Origin: Portulaca oleracea
Lineage: Eukaryota; Streptophyta; Magnoliopsida; Caryophyllales; Portulacaceae
Direction of reading: 5' to 3'
Assembly (NCBI GenBank): GCA_029582165.1
Contig: CM055877.1
Location: 43,032,249-43,096,248, forward strand
DNA: 64,000 nt
Both the position numbers and the translations under genes were made by a program. Of this stretch, positions 47,301-58,389 are shown piece after piece. Positions within the stretch are counted from its first letter, which is position 1. Every line of letters begins with the position of its first letter. Under the pieces are notes generated by a model that searched no databases, was not told the DNA's origin, and saw nothing but the letters and a program-made list of their open reading frames with translations.

Positions 47301-50300
47301 AGGGACGAGATTTCAAAATGGTTGAGCGAAAGAGAAATATCAAAATGGGCATTCAAATTCTTTAGATCCGCTATAGATGAAGGAGAGAATATTGGTCTTT
47401 AGATCCAAATTCTTTTCTCAACTTTCCTCATGTTTAAAGGGAAATTTTTTATTCTTTTTTACTCCAACATTTCCCATGCACTTTTTCAACTATTTTCTTT
47501 CCCATTCTTTTTTCTTCGATCCAAACAAAGGAAACATTCTCATTTTCCAATTTTTTTTGTCTTTCCACCCATTTTTCTGTAGTCCAAGCATAACCTTAGT
47601 ATTCAAGAGTATGATCTTTTCCAGTAGGGTTCCCATCCTACTCTATAAGTTCCCAAAAACCTCTTTGTTCCACACCTTTAACTTTTCTTTCAACAAATTA
47701 AGTTTCCTAGCCAAAAGGAAACTTGTGGTATGTGAAACATTAAAATTAAGTTTCCACCAACCCTTCACTACGTTGGTGTAACCCTCCACTTGCAACCACA
47801 TATTTTCAAATGTAGAAAGCCTTTTTTCCTTGTGAAGGTTACCAACATAAAGAAGAAGGGGGGGGGGGGGGTTATGTCGATTTGAGACAATACTGGAACC
47901 AAGTTACGGCTTGGCTAATTAAAATGATCAGCTTCTAGTGGGGCATCAATGAGATCAAAAGATTAAATGAAAGCTTTGAACTCACTCATAGGGGAAGTAA
48001 GTCTTCCTCTGGCCGACCTCTTATAAGAAATCTAACCACATTGAAATTTCCTCCTAAACACGAAGGAATATCCTATAAAGGGATGAAAGAACTTCCACCT
48101 TACGTGACCATTAACCCCACAATAACCAAGCAAAATCATCTTGCAAAAACTTCAATTTGTTTCCCACAAAATTAAGGAAAAAAAAAACTAAAATTATGAC
48201 TTTCAAACTAAGGCTTAGTTAATGCCGAAATTTTATCGATTTAGGGCTGAAAACTTGGTTTGTGCTTAATTATTCAATATGTGCAATTTAGTTATCTTAT
48301 GGGCACTTATTTGTCCTTAATAATAATTAGATTTTGGTGGTGCAATCTGTCCTATGCTAATAGTTAATGTGCTTTTCTTTTTGAGAGGCTGCATTACTTG
48401 CTTGGTTTTTGGATGAATGCTTAATTAGTTCATTGTATGCTATGCAGTTGTCTCACCTGTGGGCACTTGTTTGGCATGTCTTGCATTAAAAAGTGGCTTG
48501 GACAACGAAGAAACACAGGGAAGGTACATTGTATGGAAATGCCAGTGTTTTGTTTCTGTGTGTCGATGGCTTTCAAATGGGGAGTGTTGTTTCTATGCAT
48601 AGGTGGCTGTCATATTGGGGTTTGGCTTGCTGACCATAAACAAAAATATAGATAGTGGTCTCTTACTGTGAATTATACCTTACTCCTTGGAGTACTTTGG
48701 AATACCGTCTAATTGTTCTTGTGCCCTGGAGTCTATTAAGCACAGACACTTTCAACCTCAAGTTTTTGTGTGAGACACTTGTCCGAGAATCTGACGTTGA
48801 CTCTCTCGGACACTCCTTGGAGACGTGTTAGACACGGGAAGAAGCATGTCATCTAAACAAATTTCAAAATAAACATTCCACACTTGTAGGACTCATGGTG
48901 GAAACGCGAGTCCCGACCTTCGGACACTTCCGAAGTGTTTATGTGGTTGATGTGCGTCACATTGTCTTGCTTGTCCCTCCAGTGACATCCTCAACTACGA
49001 TGTCCTTTTCATTACACATCACTGTTCTTGCATGCTGGTTTCTCATCTTACAAATACCTTTGTCTCTCTTCCTTTAATTCATTAGATTTCATATTTTATA
49101 TATAGTTTTACAGTTCATACACTATTAGAGAAAATACATTTATAATTTAGTATCTTATAAGTCATAAAGTGTTATATAAAATTAGTGCTTGTTTGGCCTA
49201 GCTTTTGAGAGTAGTTTTGGAGTTAAAAAGCATAAACTAGGCCAAGCAATGTTTTTTTCATAAGCTAATAATTGTTTTCTAAAAACAGTTTTGACGGAAA
49301 ACAACTCCAAAAGCAGAAGCAGTAAATTGTTGCTTCTACTTCTTAAAAACTAATCACTACTCAATCTATGAGATTCTTTAGTGATTAGTTTCCATAATTT
49401 CACATAAATATTCTGATTTTATAAAGATAGCATTTAAATATTTTAATATTATGTTAGAACCTTTAATATTACGTTGGACTCTTTTTATTACTCCCTCCGT
49501 CCCAAATTAATTGACATTTTGACTAAATTTTGACTGTTAATTATTCATAAATTACAATGAGTTACAATATGAATTTACATCCATTATAATTTTTGCTTAA
49601 GTATCTTACTAATAACGATAATATCATATTGTAACTCATTGGAATTTATGAGTAATTAATGATCAAAATTTAGTCAAAGTGTCAACTAATTTGGAACAGA
49701 GGGAGTATCGAATTTCTTTACAAATTTTTGATATATAAATATTTAATTTAAAGAATTGTATAGTTAAGTAAGACCATATATAGTTATAATAATTATTATA
49801 ACTATAACCATATGATTATAATTATTGTTAAAATTAAAATTTGATAATCTGTTTAAAAATTAATAAAAGGAAAAAAAATGTAAATAATCGTATGATAATT
49901 TTTAAAAGTTAGGCTAAACAATCAAATTTAGTAAAAGCACTGCATCATAAGTTAGGCCAAACACTTTAACTTAGCAAAATCGCTTATGTCAAAAGCTAGG
50001 CCAAACACTTCAATACCTCTCCAAAAATAGCTTTTATAGAAACTGTTTGTAAGAAGCAAAAACACTTTTTTAGAAATTAGGCCAAACAGGCACTTAGTGT
50101 ACGTGTCAGATTCGTGTTGTGTCCTTCCTTTTTCAAAATTCGCGTGTCCTCTTGTCCGTGTTGTGTCATATCCGTGTCTCTTGTCCGTGGTTTGGACTTG
50201 TGTCGTATCCGTGTCTCTTGTCCAAGTCCGTGCTTCTTAGCCTGGTGTAGATACTCCATGTAGTAGGGTATAGTTGATATTTTATTGGGACTTATAATCT

Positions 50301-53300
50301 GCCTCATGTGTCTAGTGTCCCCAATGCAACCAAAAATGTACATTGAAGGATGTCCGAAGGATCTATGGGTCACAGGTGGTGGTTGTCGATGAAGAATCAC
50401 AGAAGGTACGATTGTAATTCAAGCTTTATGCACAATGGCTCTTTAGTGAAAACCTTTATGAAGCAATGAGCCCTATCATTCTGCAGAGAATACGGTATCT
50501 CGAGGCCAGATGTACATCTCTGGAGAATAAGGTATGGACTGTCATTTGTAGCAATGTTGATGTCCACCTGCTGCCTGACTACTCTAGTGTCGTGCAAACA
50601 TAATCCAATGGAGCTAAGTAATCAGTTTGTTTTCATTGTTTGCAAGGTAATTGCAAGAGATGTTAGATAACTTTACTTTAATTTCGAGGCTTTGGGACAT
50701 GTCAAGTGCTTCTACTTTCCTAACCTTCTCCCCAAGCTGTGCCGCTATCACTGCAATAGCTACGGAATGAGGATTTTGCAGTGGATATTGTAAATTATTG
50801 TTGAAATGAAATTTCAAAGACCAAATTAGTGCATTGCTTCAGTTAAATTTTCTTATGAACAGACACAGAATGAAAATAATGGATGCATATGGGGGTAATG
50901 AGAATGGTAGAGAGAGAAACCTGTATTGGGATGTGAAAATATGCTGAGAGGAGAGATGCAGGAAATTGGGAGGGAGCAAGCTGAATATGTGTAAATTCTG
51001 GTTAATCCTGTTTTTTGGATTACGGAAAAGTTAGATGCATGTTTGTATATCTAGTGTATCTTTGGCTTGATAATCAAAATTATAATTGGGTTTTAGATGG
51101 AACAAGAGAGGTCTCTAGGATCAAACTTTTAACCATAACTAGGAAGCAAAACTTCCTTGTTTTTAGAAATATTCGTGCTTTATAAATGTTCTTGTGTTGT
51201 TTTTTGGATGTTATTTTGCTTTTCTCATGGATCACTAAGTTCTTAGTAAGCTCTTCCAATTACTATGCTCTTCACTTTTCAGTTATCAGGAGCTCTTGGT
51301 ACAATAGTTATCATGATTGCTGCTCCTGGTTTCGGTCTTCATTTTGGAACATTCGATCCAGTACGTGAGTTGTTGTTCGTATTGAAACACTAGGGTTCAA
51401 GTTATCTGTGCGATATGTTTTCAAGAGTAGAAGTGAAAGAGTGGAGAAAGTATCTATACAATCAAAATCTTATTGAATCGTACATTTCTACTCATGAGGG
51501 AACTTAACTATGAAATTTGGAGTTACAGAGTCTTGAATGGTGGCTTTGAGCTGTTTTTCCAAAGAGCGAGAGAGACTAAGAGAAGATTAATAGAAAGAGA
51601 AAGAAAAAGGACAAAAAAGATTGAGTGGCCATGGATGCGGGTTCAAGCTCTTGTCGCCGAGAGTAAGAGAGATGAGGATGAAGAATGATAGGAATGTGAA
51701 AGAGAAAGAAGAGAGTAAGACAAATTGTAATACTCCTTTCTTGAGCTTTAGAAGAGGTGAATGGAAAAAAAAAAGAAGGAAAAATTAGTGAAGCATAATT
51801 AATAAAGCAATGTATTAGTTGCCTTGCCTCATTGGACCATTTCACTTAGAAAGAGGTGAAGATGAATTCATTCCTTATTTTTTTAATGGATTCAAATTTG
51901 CCTTACTCCCAAATATGTGAACTAATAATAATTTGTTAAGTATTTTTATGTTAAATCATTTGATAAATTACCCTCCTAATCTATAAGCTAATTCACAATT
52001 ATGCAGAGAATAGATTAGATAAATGAAAATTTAAAATTACCAGTAATGATTCAAAAGAATGAATTTTGTTTTGAAAAGGCGTTTTAAATTACCCAACGTT
52101 CGTGTTTTGGGGTAGTGGCAATCCCCATTCCCTTTGCCAACTGTTATATGATCCTAGTAACTATGGCTGGTAGTCATTAAATATAGTTCCCCTTTTCAAA
52201 AACAATTTTTATGTATAAATGTGGTTTTTTGGTAATGGAATAGTCTCTTTGTAAGCAACAATATTTCTTGAGTGAAGGTTGTGTACATATGGATCTTCCT
52301 AGAGCATGTGAAAGCTGGACCTATATAGGGAGTCGTATTATCTACAAACCACGATAAAAGAAAACTATATGATAAAATGATCTATGTGTTCTTTTAGGTT
52401 TTATTTGATTCTTAAAATGAGAATGAAAGAAAGTGTTTGAAAAATGGCTTTTTTCTTTAATTTGGTGTAGTTGGTTGAAAGAATAGGAGTTAGATGAATA
52501 TGATGGTGGAAAATTTGATCGATTTTTCTTTCCAACAAAATTTTCCTTACAAAGTTGAAAGGAAAGTGGGAGGAAAATTTCGACAAGTTGAATGGGAAAG
52601 GAGGATTTGGGAAGGAGAAAATAAAGTTAGGGATGGGGAGGAAAGAGGGAACATTTTTTAATTCCTTTTTATATATGGTTTTTGGCTCAAAATAATCCGA
52701 AGTCAGAGTTGAATGGCTGAAAATAATCTAAGCTGACTTTTTGACTGAGAATGTGCCAAACTTTTAACCTATTTACTCAGACTAAACCAGAATTAAATTC
52801 CGACATCGCAAAACTGACTTGGCACTCTTGAAAAGTTAGAGCTTGACTGAAAATAATATAAATTGACTAAACCAGATATTAACCTATTGCATCTTTGAAC
52901 TTTTTAAGGGTGCCAAGTCAGCTTTACGACGTAGGAATTCAATTCTGGTTTAGTCAGAGTAAATAGGGTAAAAGTTTGGCACATTCTCAGCCAAAAAGTC
53001 AGATTATTTTCAACTATTCACCTCTGACTTCGGATTATTTTGAGCCAAAAACCCTATTATATATGTATATAAATAGTTAAAACTTGTAATTAAGCGATCT
53101 TAAAGCCTTCCTTAAGCTCTTTTTCTATTTCATTTTCCATGAATGGAACATAGGCTTAAACATAACTTTTTGGAGATGTTGTAATGTAATCGGGATTCTG
53201 AAGGAAGCTTCTGTGAATGAGATGCCTTGTATTAAAAAAGCGTGAGACGCAAAGAAGTGCATAGGTACCCGAGGCATGAAGCACGAATCGCAGAGAGAAG

Positions 53301-56237
53301 ATGCGTGTTTCACGCACGCGAGGCGCACCAAAGAACATTTTTGTCCAAGCTTTTTTCACGGAATAAGCTCAAAAATTGCATCAAATAATGGATAAGAAAC
53401 AAGTAATACAACAGAAAATCACGCAAATCATTTTTAACATAAGATGTAACATCGCAATATTTTTCTAAACAAATAAAACAAGCATAGTCGCGTGAGAAGA
53501 GGGGAAGAAGGGGAGGGACTCGCGTGTTCTAGGGTTTCCTCACAACCTAGAAGGGGTTTCTTAAAAAGTACAATAAAAATTTCCTATTATTTCATGAGGC
53601 GAATGGTAAAAGCTCCATAAGGCGCACCATAAGCCGCAAAAGGCACGAAGGGGAAGAGGTGCGCGCTTTGTGTGCTATATAGCGCACAACTTAAATTAAA
53701 ATAGCGTGAGGCACAAATAAGCGTATAGGTACCCGAGGCGCACCAAAGCTCAGTTTTTTCCGAGCTCTATTTTCATGCAATAAGCTAAGAACGAGCATCA
53801 AATAATGGATTAGACACAAGTAATACGATGAAAAATCACACAAATGGTCTTTAACATAAGAGGTAACACCAAAATATTCTTTTAAAGAAATAAAACAAGC
53901 ATACTCATGCAAGAAGAGAGGAAGAAGTGTAGGGAATCGTGTGGTCTAGGTTTCCTCACAACCTAGAAGGAGCTTTTTATAAATACACTAAACATTTCAT
54001 ATTTTTGAGTGAGTTGAACAGTAAAAGCTCCATAAAGCGCACCATAAGGTGCGAAAGGCGTAGAGGGGACGAGGCGTACACTTTGTGAGCTATACGGGGT
54101 GCACACTTTTGAAAACTAAGGTGCACAAGACTACTTCAATTGTTAACGTTAGCATATAAGGCCATCCTAGTTAACAATGAACATACTAAATAATGGTACT
54201 CAAAAGTAATAATCTGGGGACTAACATGTGGTACTTGTCTAAACGTTATATTGAAAAGTTCAAGAATATCACCCTGTGGTAATAAAAATCAAATGATGAA
54301 ATGTTATCATATTAGAATATTGGTTCATTTGATTGGCTTGTTGACTGTAGATAAGTACTAAGATCATGGCTTCTAGTCCCCCTTCTTTTCATGGTAGGTT
54401 CTTGAGATTCTACAAGAACTAAGGTTGTACTCAAATTTGGATTGGATAGTGTGTGTTTACATTATGATTAATTGATATACGCCAAAGGGATGCCACCCAT
54501 GTAGAAAAAGGACCTTAAACCAAAAACAAAAAGCCTCAACCCCTTGAGCTTTCTAGCTCTTCACAATAGTGTATCTAGAAAATTCAAAATTATCAACTCT
54601 TTACCATGATAAAAAACTTAACTACCCAGATTTGAAGGCAAAACATAATCAACATGAATTCGGGACAACTTTTCGAAATCTTAGTGAAGAGTTGGATTTG
54701 TTATCTCATGTCTGCTTTTTGTGAAAAAATACCAATTGAAGTGGAGGGTTTCGTCGAACAGCATGGGGCTGGGTCAACTATTCAGTCAAATGATATTGAG
54801 CATGTTTCCCATCTCTTGTCGAGAAACAAGTGGGCTATTTCTTTGCAAAATTGTGCTTAATAAATCATTAAGTGTTCTAGCCTTCTCCTGAAAAATCGGT
54901 GATTCTTTCCTTCCAAATACACCACCAAATTGTTATAGGAATCAATTTCCACTACCTAAGATCCCAATTGTGCTTTCATCTTCATCTCCATGCCGCTAAA
55001 ACATCTCTTAACCTAGAGGTTGCACCCAACTAATCCCATAAAAAAGAAACGCCATATGCTAGGGTGTGGAGTCCCAATGACAATGAATAAAGAGGTGGTT
55101 AGTTGACTGTTCCTTCTCCGCAGAGTAGAGTTGTAACGCCTCGATGGTTAAGTGTGACTTAAAAGGATTGAAATAACTATTTATATCACCAAGGTGCACC
55201 TTCTTTTATGGTAGCTCATCCGTTGGGAATTCCTCAGTTAAGCGTGCTTGGCTGGGAGTAGTCCAGGATAGGTGACCTTATGGGAACTTTTCCTAGACAG
55301 CGTGTGAGCGAGGATGAAACATGCTGAAAAGATTCGTGGTGATTTGTGGGGCCAGTTAGCAATCCTGAAAGCAGTTATCGGTAATGTCCGTGATCCGAGA
55401 GGGGTCTGGCCGTTACAGATGGTATCAGAGCCGACCCACGACCGTAAGCTACGCTAGTGGACGGGAGATCCATAGGCAGTTACCTAGCGGGGCAAAGATT
55501 CTGGAGTGGATTGTGGCACAACGAGGACGTTGTGTGCTTAAGTGGGGGTGATTGTAACGCCCCGGGTATATGGCTAAGTGTGGCTTAAAAGGATTGAAAT
55601 GACTACTTATATCACCAAGGTGCACCTTCTTTTATGATAGCTCATCCATCGGGAACTTCTCAGTTAAGCATGCTTAACTGGGAGTAGTCTCAGGATGGGT
55701 GACCTCTTGAGAACTTTTCCCAGACAGGGTGTGAGCGAGGATGAAGCATGCTGGAAAGACATGTGGTGATTTGTGGGGCCAGTCAATAATCTTTAAAGCA
55801 ATTATCGGTAATGTCCGCGGCCCAAGAGGGGCCGGGGCGTTACAAGAGCACCTACTAGCCATCATAAATTGCTGTTTTCTTTGATTGGATAATGTGTTTC
55901 CAGATCACAGAATTTGGGAGCATGTCTGTTCTAACCTTTGAATATCTAATGACCAAGCTTGTAAGTCATAAATAACAATTTCATACAAGAGTAGATATAT
56001 TTTTGTCCTTGCATTGCCTATTGTCATCTACAAATATTACTGTTTTATATGGTATTAATGACTTGCCGTGGTTATACATTTCGCCTTGGAATCTGTGCTG
56101 TGTTTGAATGAGGACTTTATTATCTGTGTATTCAGGAAAAAGAATGGAAAACTAAGGAAGCAGAGTGGCAAATGAAAGTACAAGTGTGGGAAGAGAGAGA
56201 GGCAGACTTGTGTCGGCAGTTAGAAGAACTAACTCAG
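43994..56237 (+). CDS. RFWD3-like RING E3 ubiquitin ligase, exons 1-5 (partial)
   Basis: Exons with canonical GT/AG borders: 43994-44271, 48448-48523, 50316-50405, 50487-50531, 56136-56237. The phases fit throughout. The protein starts MEEPFIVQ, then has a Glu/Asp-rich region (residues 10-42). The RING has Cys77, Cys80, Cys97, His99, Cys104, Cys119 and Cys122, with CGHLFG, so the usual fifth Cys is Gly (a C3HGC3 pattern, which I recall for RFWD3). [20 protein letters not shown] follows, then a heptad-like coiled coil ([11 protein letters not shown] and exon 5). RFWD3-type ligases ubiquitinate replication proteins such as RPA in animals; the plant role is less clear. The C-terminal WD40 part expected for the family was not found in the remaining 7.7 kb. 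The ATG context is CCCATGG. The gene is either continued outside the window or truncated. Confidence 0.85.
44279..44345. repeat. (CT)n microsatellite at intron 1 start
   Basis: About 50 bp of pure CT followed by imperfect CT, starting 7 bp after the exon 1 donor. Open frames running through it encode only Leu-Ser repeats. Confidence 0.95.
44791..45027. mobile_element. MITE in the intron 1 LINE
   Basis: 237 bp with inverted ends GGGCTTGTAAAATTC and GAATTTTACAGGCCC. The inside is full of TTACCAAAACTTA-like repeats. LINE coding-like sequence is found on both sides. I could not fix a target duplication, so the superfamily is open. Confidence 0.65.
47021..47595. mobile_element. Tourist-like element in the intron 1 LINE
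   Basis: 575 bp flanked by TTA on both sides (47018-47020 and 47596-47598), with imperfect inverted ends (GTGTTTAGATTGG / CCAAGCATAACC). The inside is A/T-rich, with a run of 16 G at about 47266. The TTA duplication suggests PIF/Harbinger. Confidence 0.5.
49185..50093. mobile_element. Tourist-like element (PIF/Harbinger) in intron 2
   Basis: 909 bp with ends GTGCTTGTTTGGCCTA and, inverted, TAGGCCAAACAGGCAC-type sequence, flanked by TTA (49182-49184 and 50094-50096). It is AT-rich and non-coding. GGCCAAAC strings repeat near the right end. A Stowaway MITE sits inside it. Confidence 0.75.
49491..49705. mobile_element. Stowaway-like MITE nested in the Tourist-like element
   Basis: 215 bp. Starts CTCCCTCCGTCCCAAATTAA and ends with the matching inverted sequence TTTGGAACAGAGGGAG. 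TA duplications are at 49489-49490 and 49706-49707. Confidence 0.9.
51283..51360 (+). other. Exon-like segment in intron 4
   Basis: 78 bp open in phase 0 between a good acceptor (CTTTTCAG) and a strong donor (GTACGTGAG). It encodes a hydrophobic peptide containing [19 protein letters not shown]. It resembles a real exon of a membrane protein I cannot identify, probably carried in by a transposon. Its phase would also fit in frame between exons 4 and 5 of the ligase. Confidence 0.35.
51361..52676. other. Intron 4 stretch, nothing recognised
   Basis: AT-rich sequence, with an AG-rich part at about 51560-51780. No element or gene recognised. The G/A-rich segment 52390-52670 may be one end of an older insertion that hosts the fold-back element. 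Confidence 0.4.
52677..53053. mobile_element. Fold-back MITE with long inverted arms
   Basis: 377 bp with arms of about 150 bp that are inverse complements: GGTTTTTGGCTCAAAATAAT at the left, ATTATTTTGAGCCAAAAACC at the right, and shared strings such as TTTGGCACATTCTC and TGCCAAGTCAG. The flanks are TATATAT-rich, so the target duplication cannot be fixed. The RNA would form a strong hairpin. Confidence 0.8.
53239..54130. repeat. Tandem pair of about 460-bp repeats
   Basis: AGCGTGAG..ATAGGTACCCGAGGC starts at 53239 and again at 53703, a period of 464 bp. Both units share TTTCCTCACAACCTAGAAGG, GCATCAAATAATGGAT and AAAGCTCCATAAGGCGCACC-like strings. They are GC/AG-rich at the ends and non-coding, class unknown. 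Confidence 0.8.
54131..54879. other. Intron 4 stretch, nothing recognised
   Basis: A 68-codon frame at 54654-54860 has no recognised domain. No element borders are seen. Confidence 0.4.
55132..55844 (+). mobile_element. Cassandra TRIM retrotransposon
   Basis: 713 bp: LTR 55132-55417 (286 bp), tRNA-Met primer site TGGTATCAGAGC (55420-55431), a 135-bp internal region, a polypurine tract (AAGTGGGGGTGAT, about 55540-55552), and LTR 55553-55844 (292 bp). The flanks are AGAGT and AGAGC, a 5-bp duplication with one change. Both LTRs contain a 5S rRNA-derived segment, the defining feature of Cassandra. It has no coding capacity, so it depends on other elements for transposition. Confidence 0.93.
55213..55293 (+). 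promoter_or_regulatory. 5S rRNA-derived pol III promoter in Cassandra LTR 1
   Basis: The segment follows the 3' two thirds of plant 5S rRNA. The box A region AGTTAAGCGTGCTTGG is at 55236-55251 and a box C-like AGGATAGGTGACC at 55265-55277, with one change from AGGATGGGTGACC. In LTR 2 the C box is perfect (55692-55704) but the A box region is altered (AGTTAAGCATGCTTAA). It is not a genuine 5S gene. Confidence 0.85.
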
Positions 56238-58389
56238 GTATCCTTTTTCAACTCCATCTTTGGCCTAGTGCTTTATGTCCTTGCACTATACCATATCCAT
56301 AGACATGTTATTACTATTGATGGGGTCAAATAATTCAATGTTGATCTTAATCTTATTATAAAAGTAGATTGAGCTCCTTCAAACTATAACGCCAACTCTG
56401 CTATTCGCATCCTCACTATTGCTGTCCCAAACAATCCTCAACCCTCAATTCTTCTACATGTCCCTCAATATTGGATATCACAATTCAACCTTGAAGTCAT
56501 AGTCCGTTCACAACTAAACTAGCGATTAGGCATAAACCTTACCTTAAGAAATCATATTGCGTTTGTTATTTAATAATATGCATTATGGATTAGAAGTTAT
56601 CTACTTAATTCCAGGGAAACTGAAGTAATTAAATTTGGGTTGAAATTCGAATAGCGTGATTGCAACCTTAGTGTAGAAAGCCCTTGCCAGGGAAGCAAAA
56701 AAACCCCTGGCTGATCCCCTTACGCTATTTCACGTTGAAGGCCGGCCATCCCATTCTGAAAGTGCGTGCTTATTTGGAGGGTTTTTGGTGGGGCATGAGG
56801 CGCAGATTTTATGGGCTTTTGTTTTGTTTGTTTTTTGTTAACATCTTAAGCTGCTATTGCGCTCGCCTCGAGATAAGTCTTTTCATCTTCTGCTTCCGCT
56901 TCTGCTCTCCTCCTCCTCCTCCTCCTCCCTCTTCTTCTTTCTAACTTGTCTGGCTAGCTTTCTCTCTCTCTTCTTCTTTTTCTTTGGTTGCATTTAGGCT
57001 TTGGGAAAAAATTACGATGGGCCCACAATTTCCCATCTTTCCTTAGGGAAAATTTTACGTAGGTTGGTAAGGAAATTTTTACAGTGCTTGTTGGGAAATT
57101 TGATGGGGAGTAAATTTTGAAAATACCCTTGCTAATTTTACAAACCCTAAGCCCATCTAGGAAAGTTGGAATAAATAAAAAGGGCAATTTGGACATTCTA
57201 AACATTCTTTCCCAAGATAGTGACAATTTCAACCTAACATGTGAAAACTTTCCTAGGACTTTAGGATATAAACCAAACACTATGGGATTTTCACCAAACG
57301 ATCTCTAATGAATACTCAAACTCTCTATGTTTTTCCTGGGTCTTTGATGTCGCGGTTCGCGTGCGAAAAGCCTACACCTGTGTCTAGTTTGCTTCGCAAG
57401 TCACCCCAAATCTCGGTCCTTAAACCTTTGCTGGCTCTTCGTCCTCTTCACTGGACATGTTCTTTTTCTCCTATGGATGATGCTGCTACTTATTATTCTC
57501 CTACCCCATCATGTGAGGTTCAAGGAAGCTCAAATGCAACCTTAACCTTAGCCCTTAACTCCAACTAGCTTTAGTGGTCATTATGACATTACACGGATAG
57601 AATAAAACGACTTCACTAAGACCTTGAAGCAGGTTTGGGCATCCTGAAATAGTCTCAATGTGATCCTGATTATCCTGATAGTTTGGGTCTTTTGTGGCCT
57701 TAGTGAACGAAACTTCTTTGAGCAACTTGTCTAAGATTAATAATTCGAGGATGATGTAAGAATATAGCTTTAAGAACAAAAGTAATTAGGACAATTTTTG
57801 ACCATTCAAGTTCAAACTTAAGGCTTTAATATGATTGGGTTGGCTTCGAAGTTACTTCGAAAATTCAAAACTAGAACTGGTCTTTGAACTAGCTATATCT
57901 AACTGGAATCCTCTAACGACTTTAACAAAATGAACAGCGAAAAGCAGGCCTCTTAAGATGTACGACTCGCTTCTAGCGTATCTTGGATTCGCCTTGAAAT
58001 ATTCTTGAAATATGGTTAAGTATGTTCAAGACTAGCTTAAATTATTTGAGGCTACCCTTTCAGGACGCATCTTAAACTGAACCCATGAGCTACGTAATAC
58101 CTATAAAGCCAACTTTGTAGATGGTTTGATCAACATAAACAAGTTAGCTAGTAATCCAATGTTAACATAAAGTCGTCGACCATGGATCCATGATGCTATG
58201 CATTGCGTCACTTAAAACTCATGGCTAGTAGGTGCAATGAGTGTGAGTAGTGACACGGGATGCATGCTTCTCTATCCTTTGTCGTTGTGCCGTGTTGACT
58301 TTCCCTTCCCCCGCACTATTGTGGTCCCCGAAGACTATTTCTGAAACATTTGGTTGAGAGGATAGTCAGCTAAACACAAACTATTTATC
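56238..58389. other. No further exon recognised
   Basis: Searched for the continuation of the RFWD3-like protein (rest of the coiled coil, WD40 repeats) without success. The frame at 57308-57568 (86 codons, Ser/Pro/Thr-rich) has no recognised domain. A CTCCTCCTC run lies at about 56905-56940. Confidence 0.45.

Larger units (their letters stand above)
44480..48180 (-). mobile_element. LINE relic in intron 1
   Basis: A decayed minus-strand LINE. The endonuclease part (about 47600-48180) has a [13 protein letters not shown] motif. RT pieces lie around 46134-46367 ([19 protein letters not shown]). The post-RT segment at about 45540-45620 reads [18 protein letters not shown], and zf-RVT pieces lie at about 45030-45250 and 44500-44760. 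Stops and shifts are frequent. It is interrupted by two MITEs (44791-45027 and 47021-47595). Confidence 0.75.
48660..50310. repeat. Intron 2 repeat DNA
   Basis: Two blocks with clustered GTGTC/CGTGTC motifs (about 48760-48960 and 50100-50240) may be one repeat split by the Tourist-like element at 49185-50093. No gene is seen. Confidence 0.4.
54880..55935 (-). mobile_element. LINE 3' relic interrupted by Cassandra
   Basis: The minus strand of 54895-54960 reads [15 protein letters not shown], the conserved C-terminal LINE segment. The sequence is related to the zf-RVT part of the intron 1 LINE (44500-44780). For example, GAGCACCTACTAGCCATCA after the Cassandra element matches GGAGCACGTGCTTGCCATCA near 44744. 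Only the last part of the LINE is present. Confidence 0.6.

Noticed and set aside
54654..54860. 68-codon frame in intron 4
   Set aside because: No domain, no splice signals fitting the ligase, no similarity I can name.
55213..55293. A 5S rRNA gene
   Set aside because: The 5S-like segment is within Cassandra LTRs, incomplete and mutated, and repeated in the second LTR.
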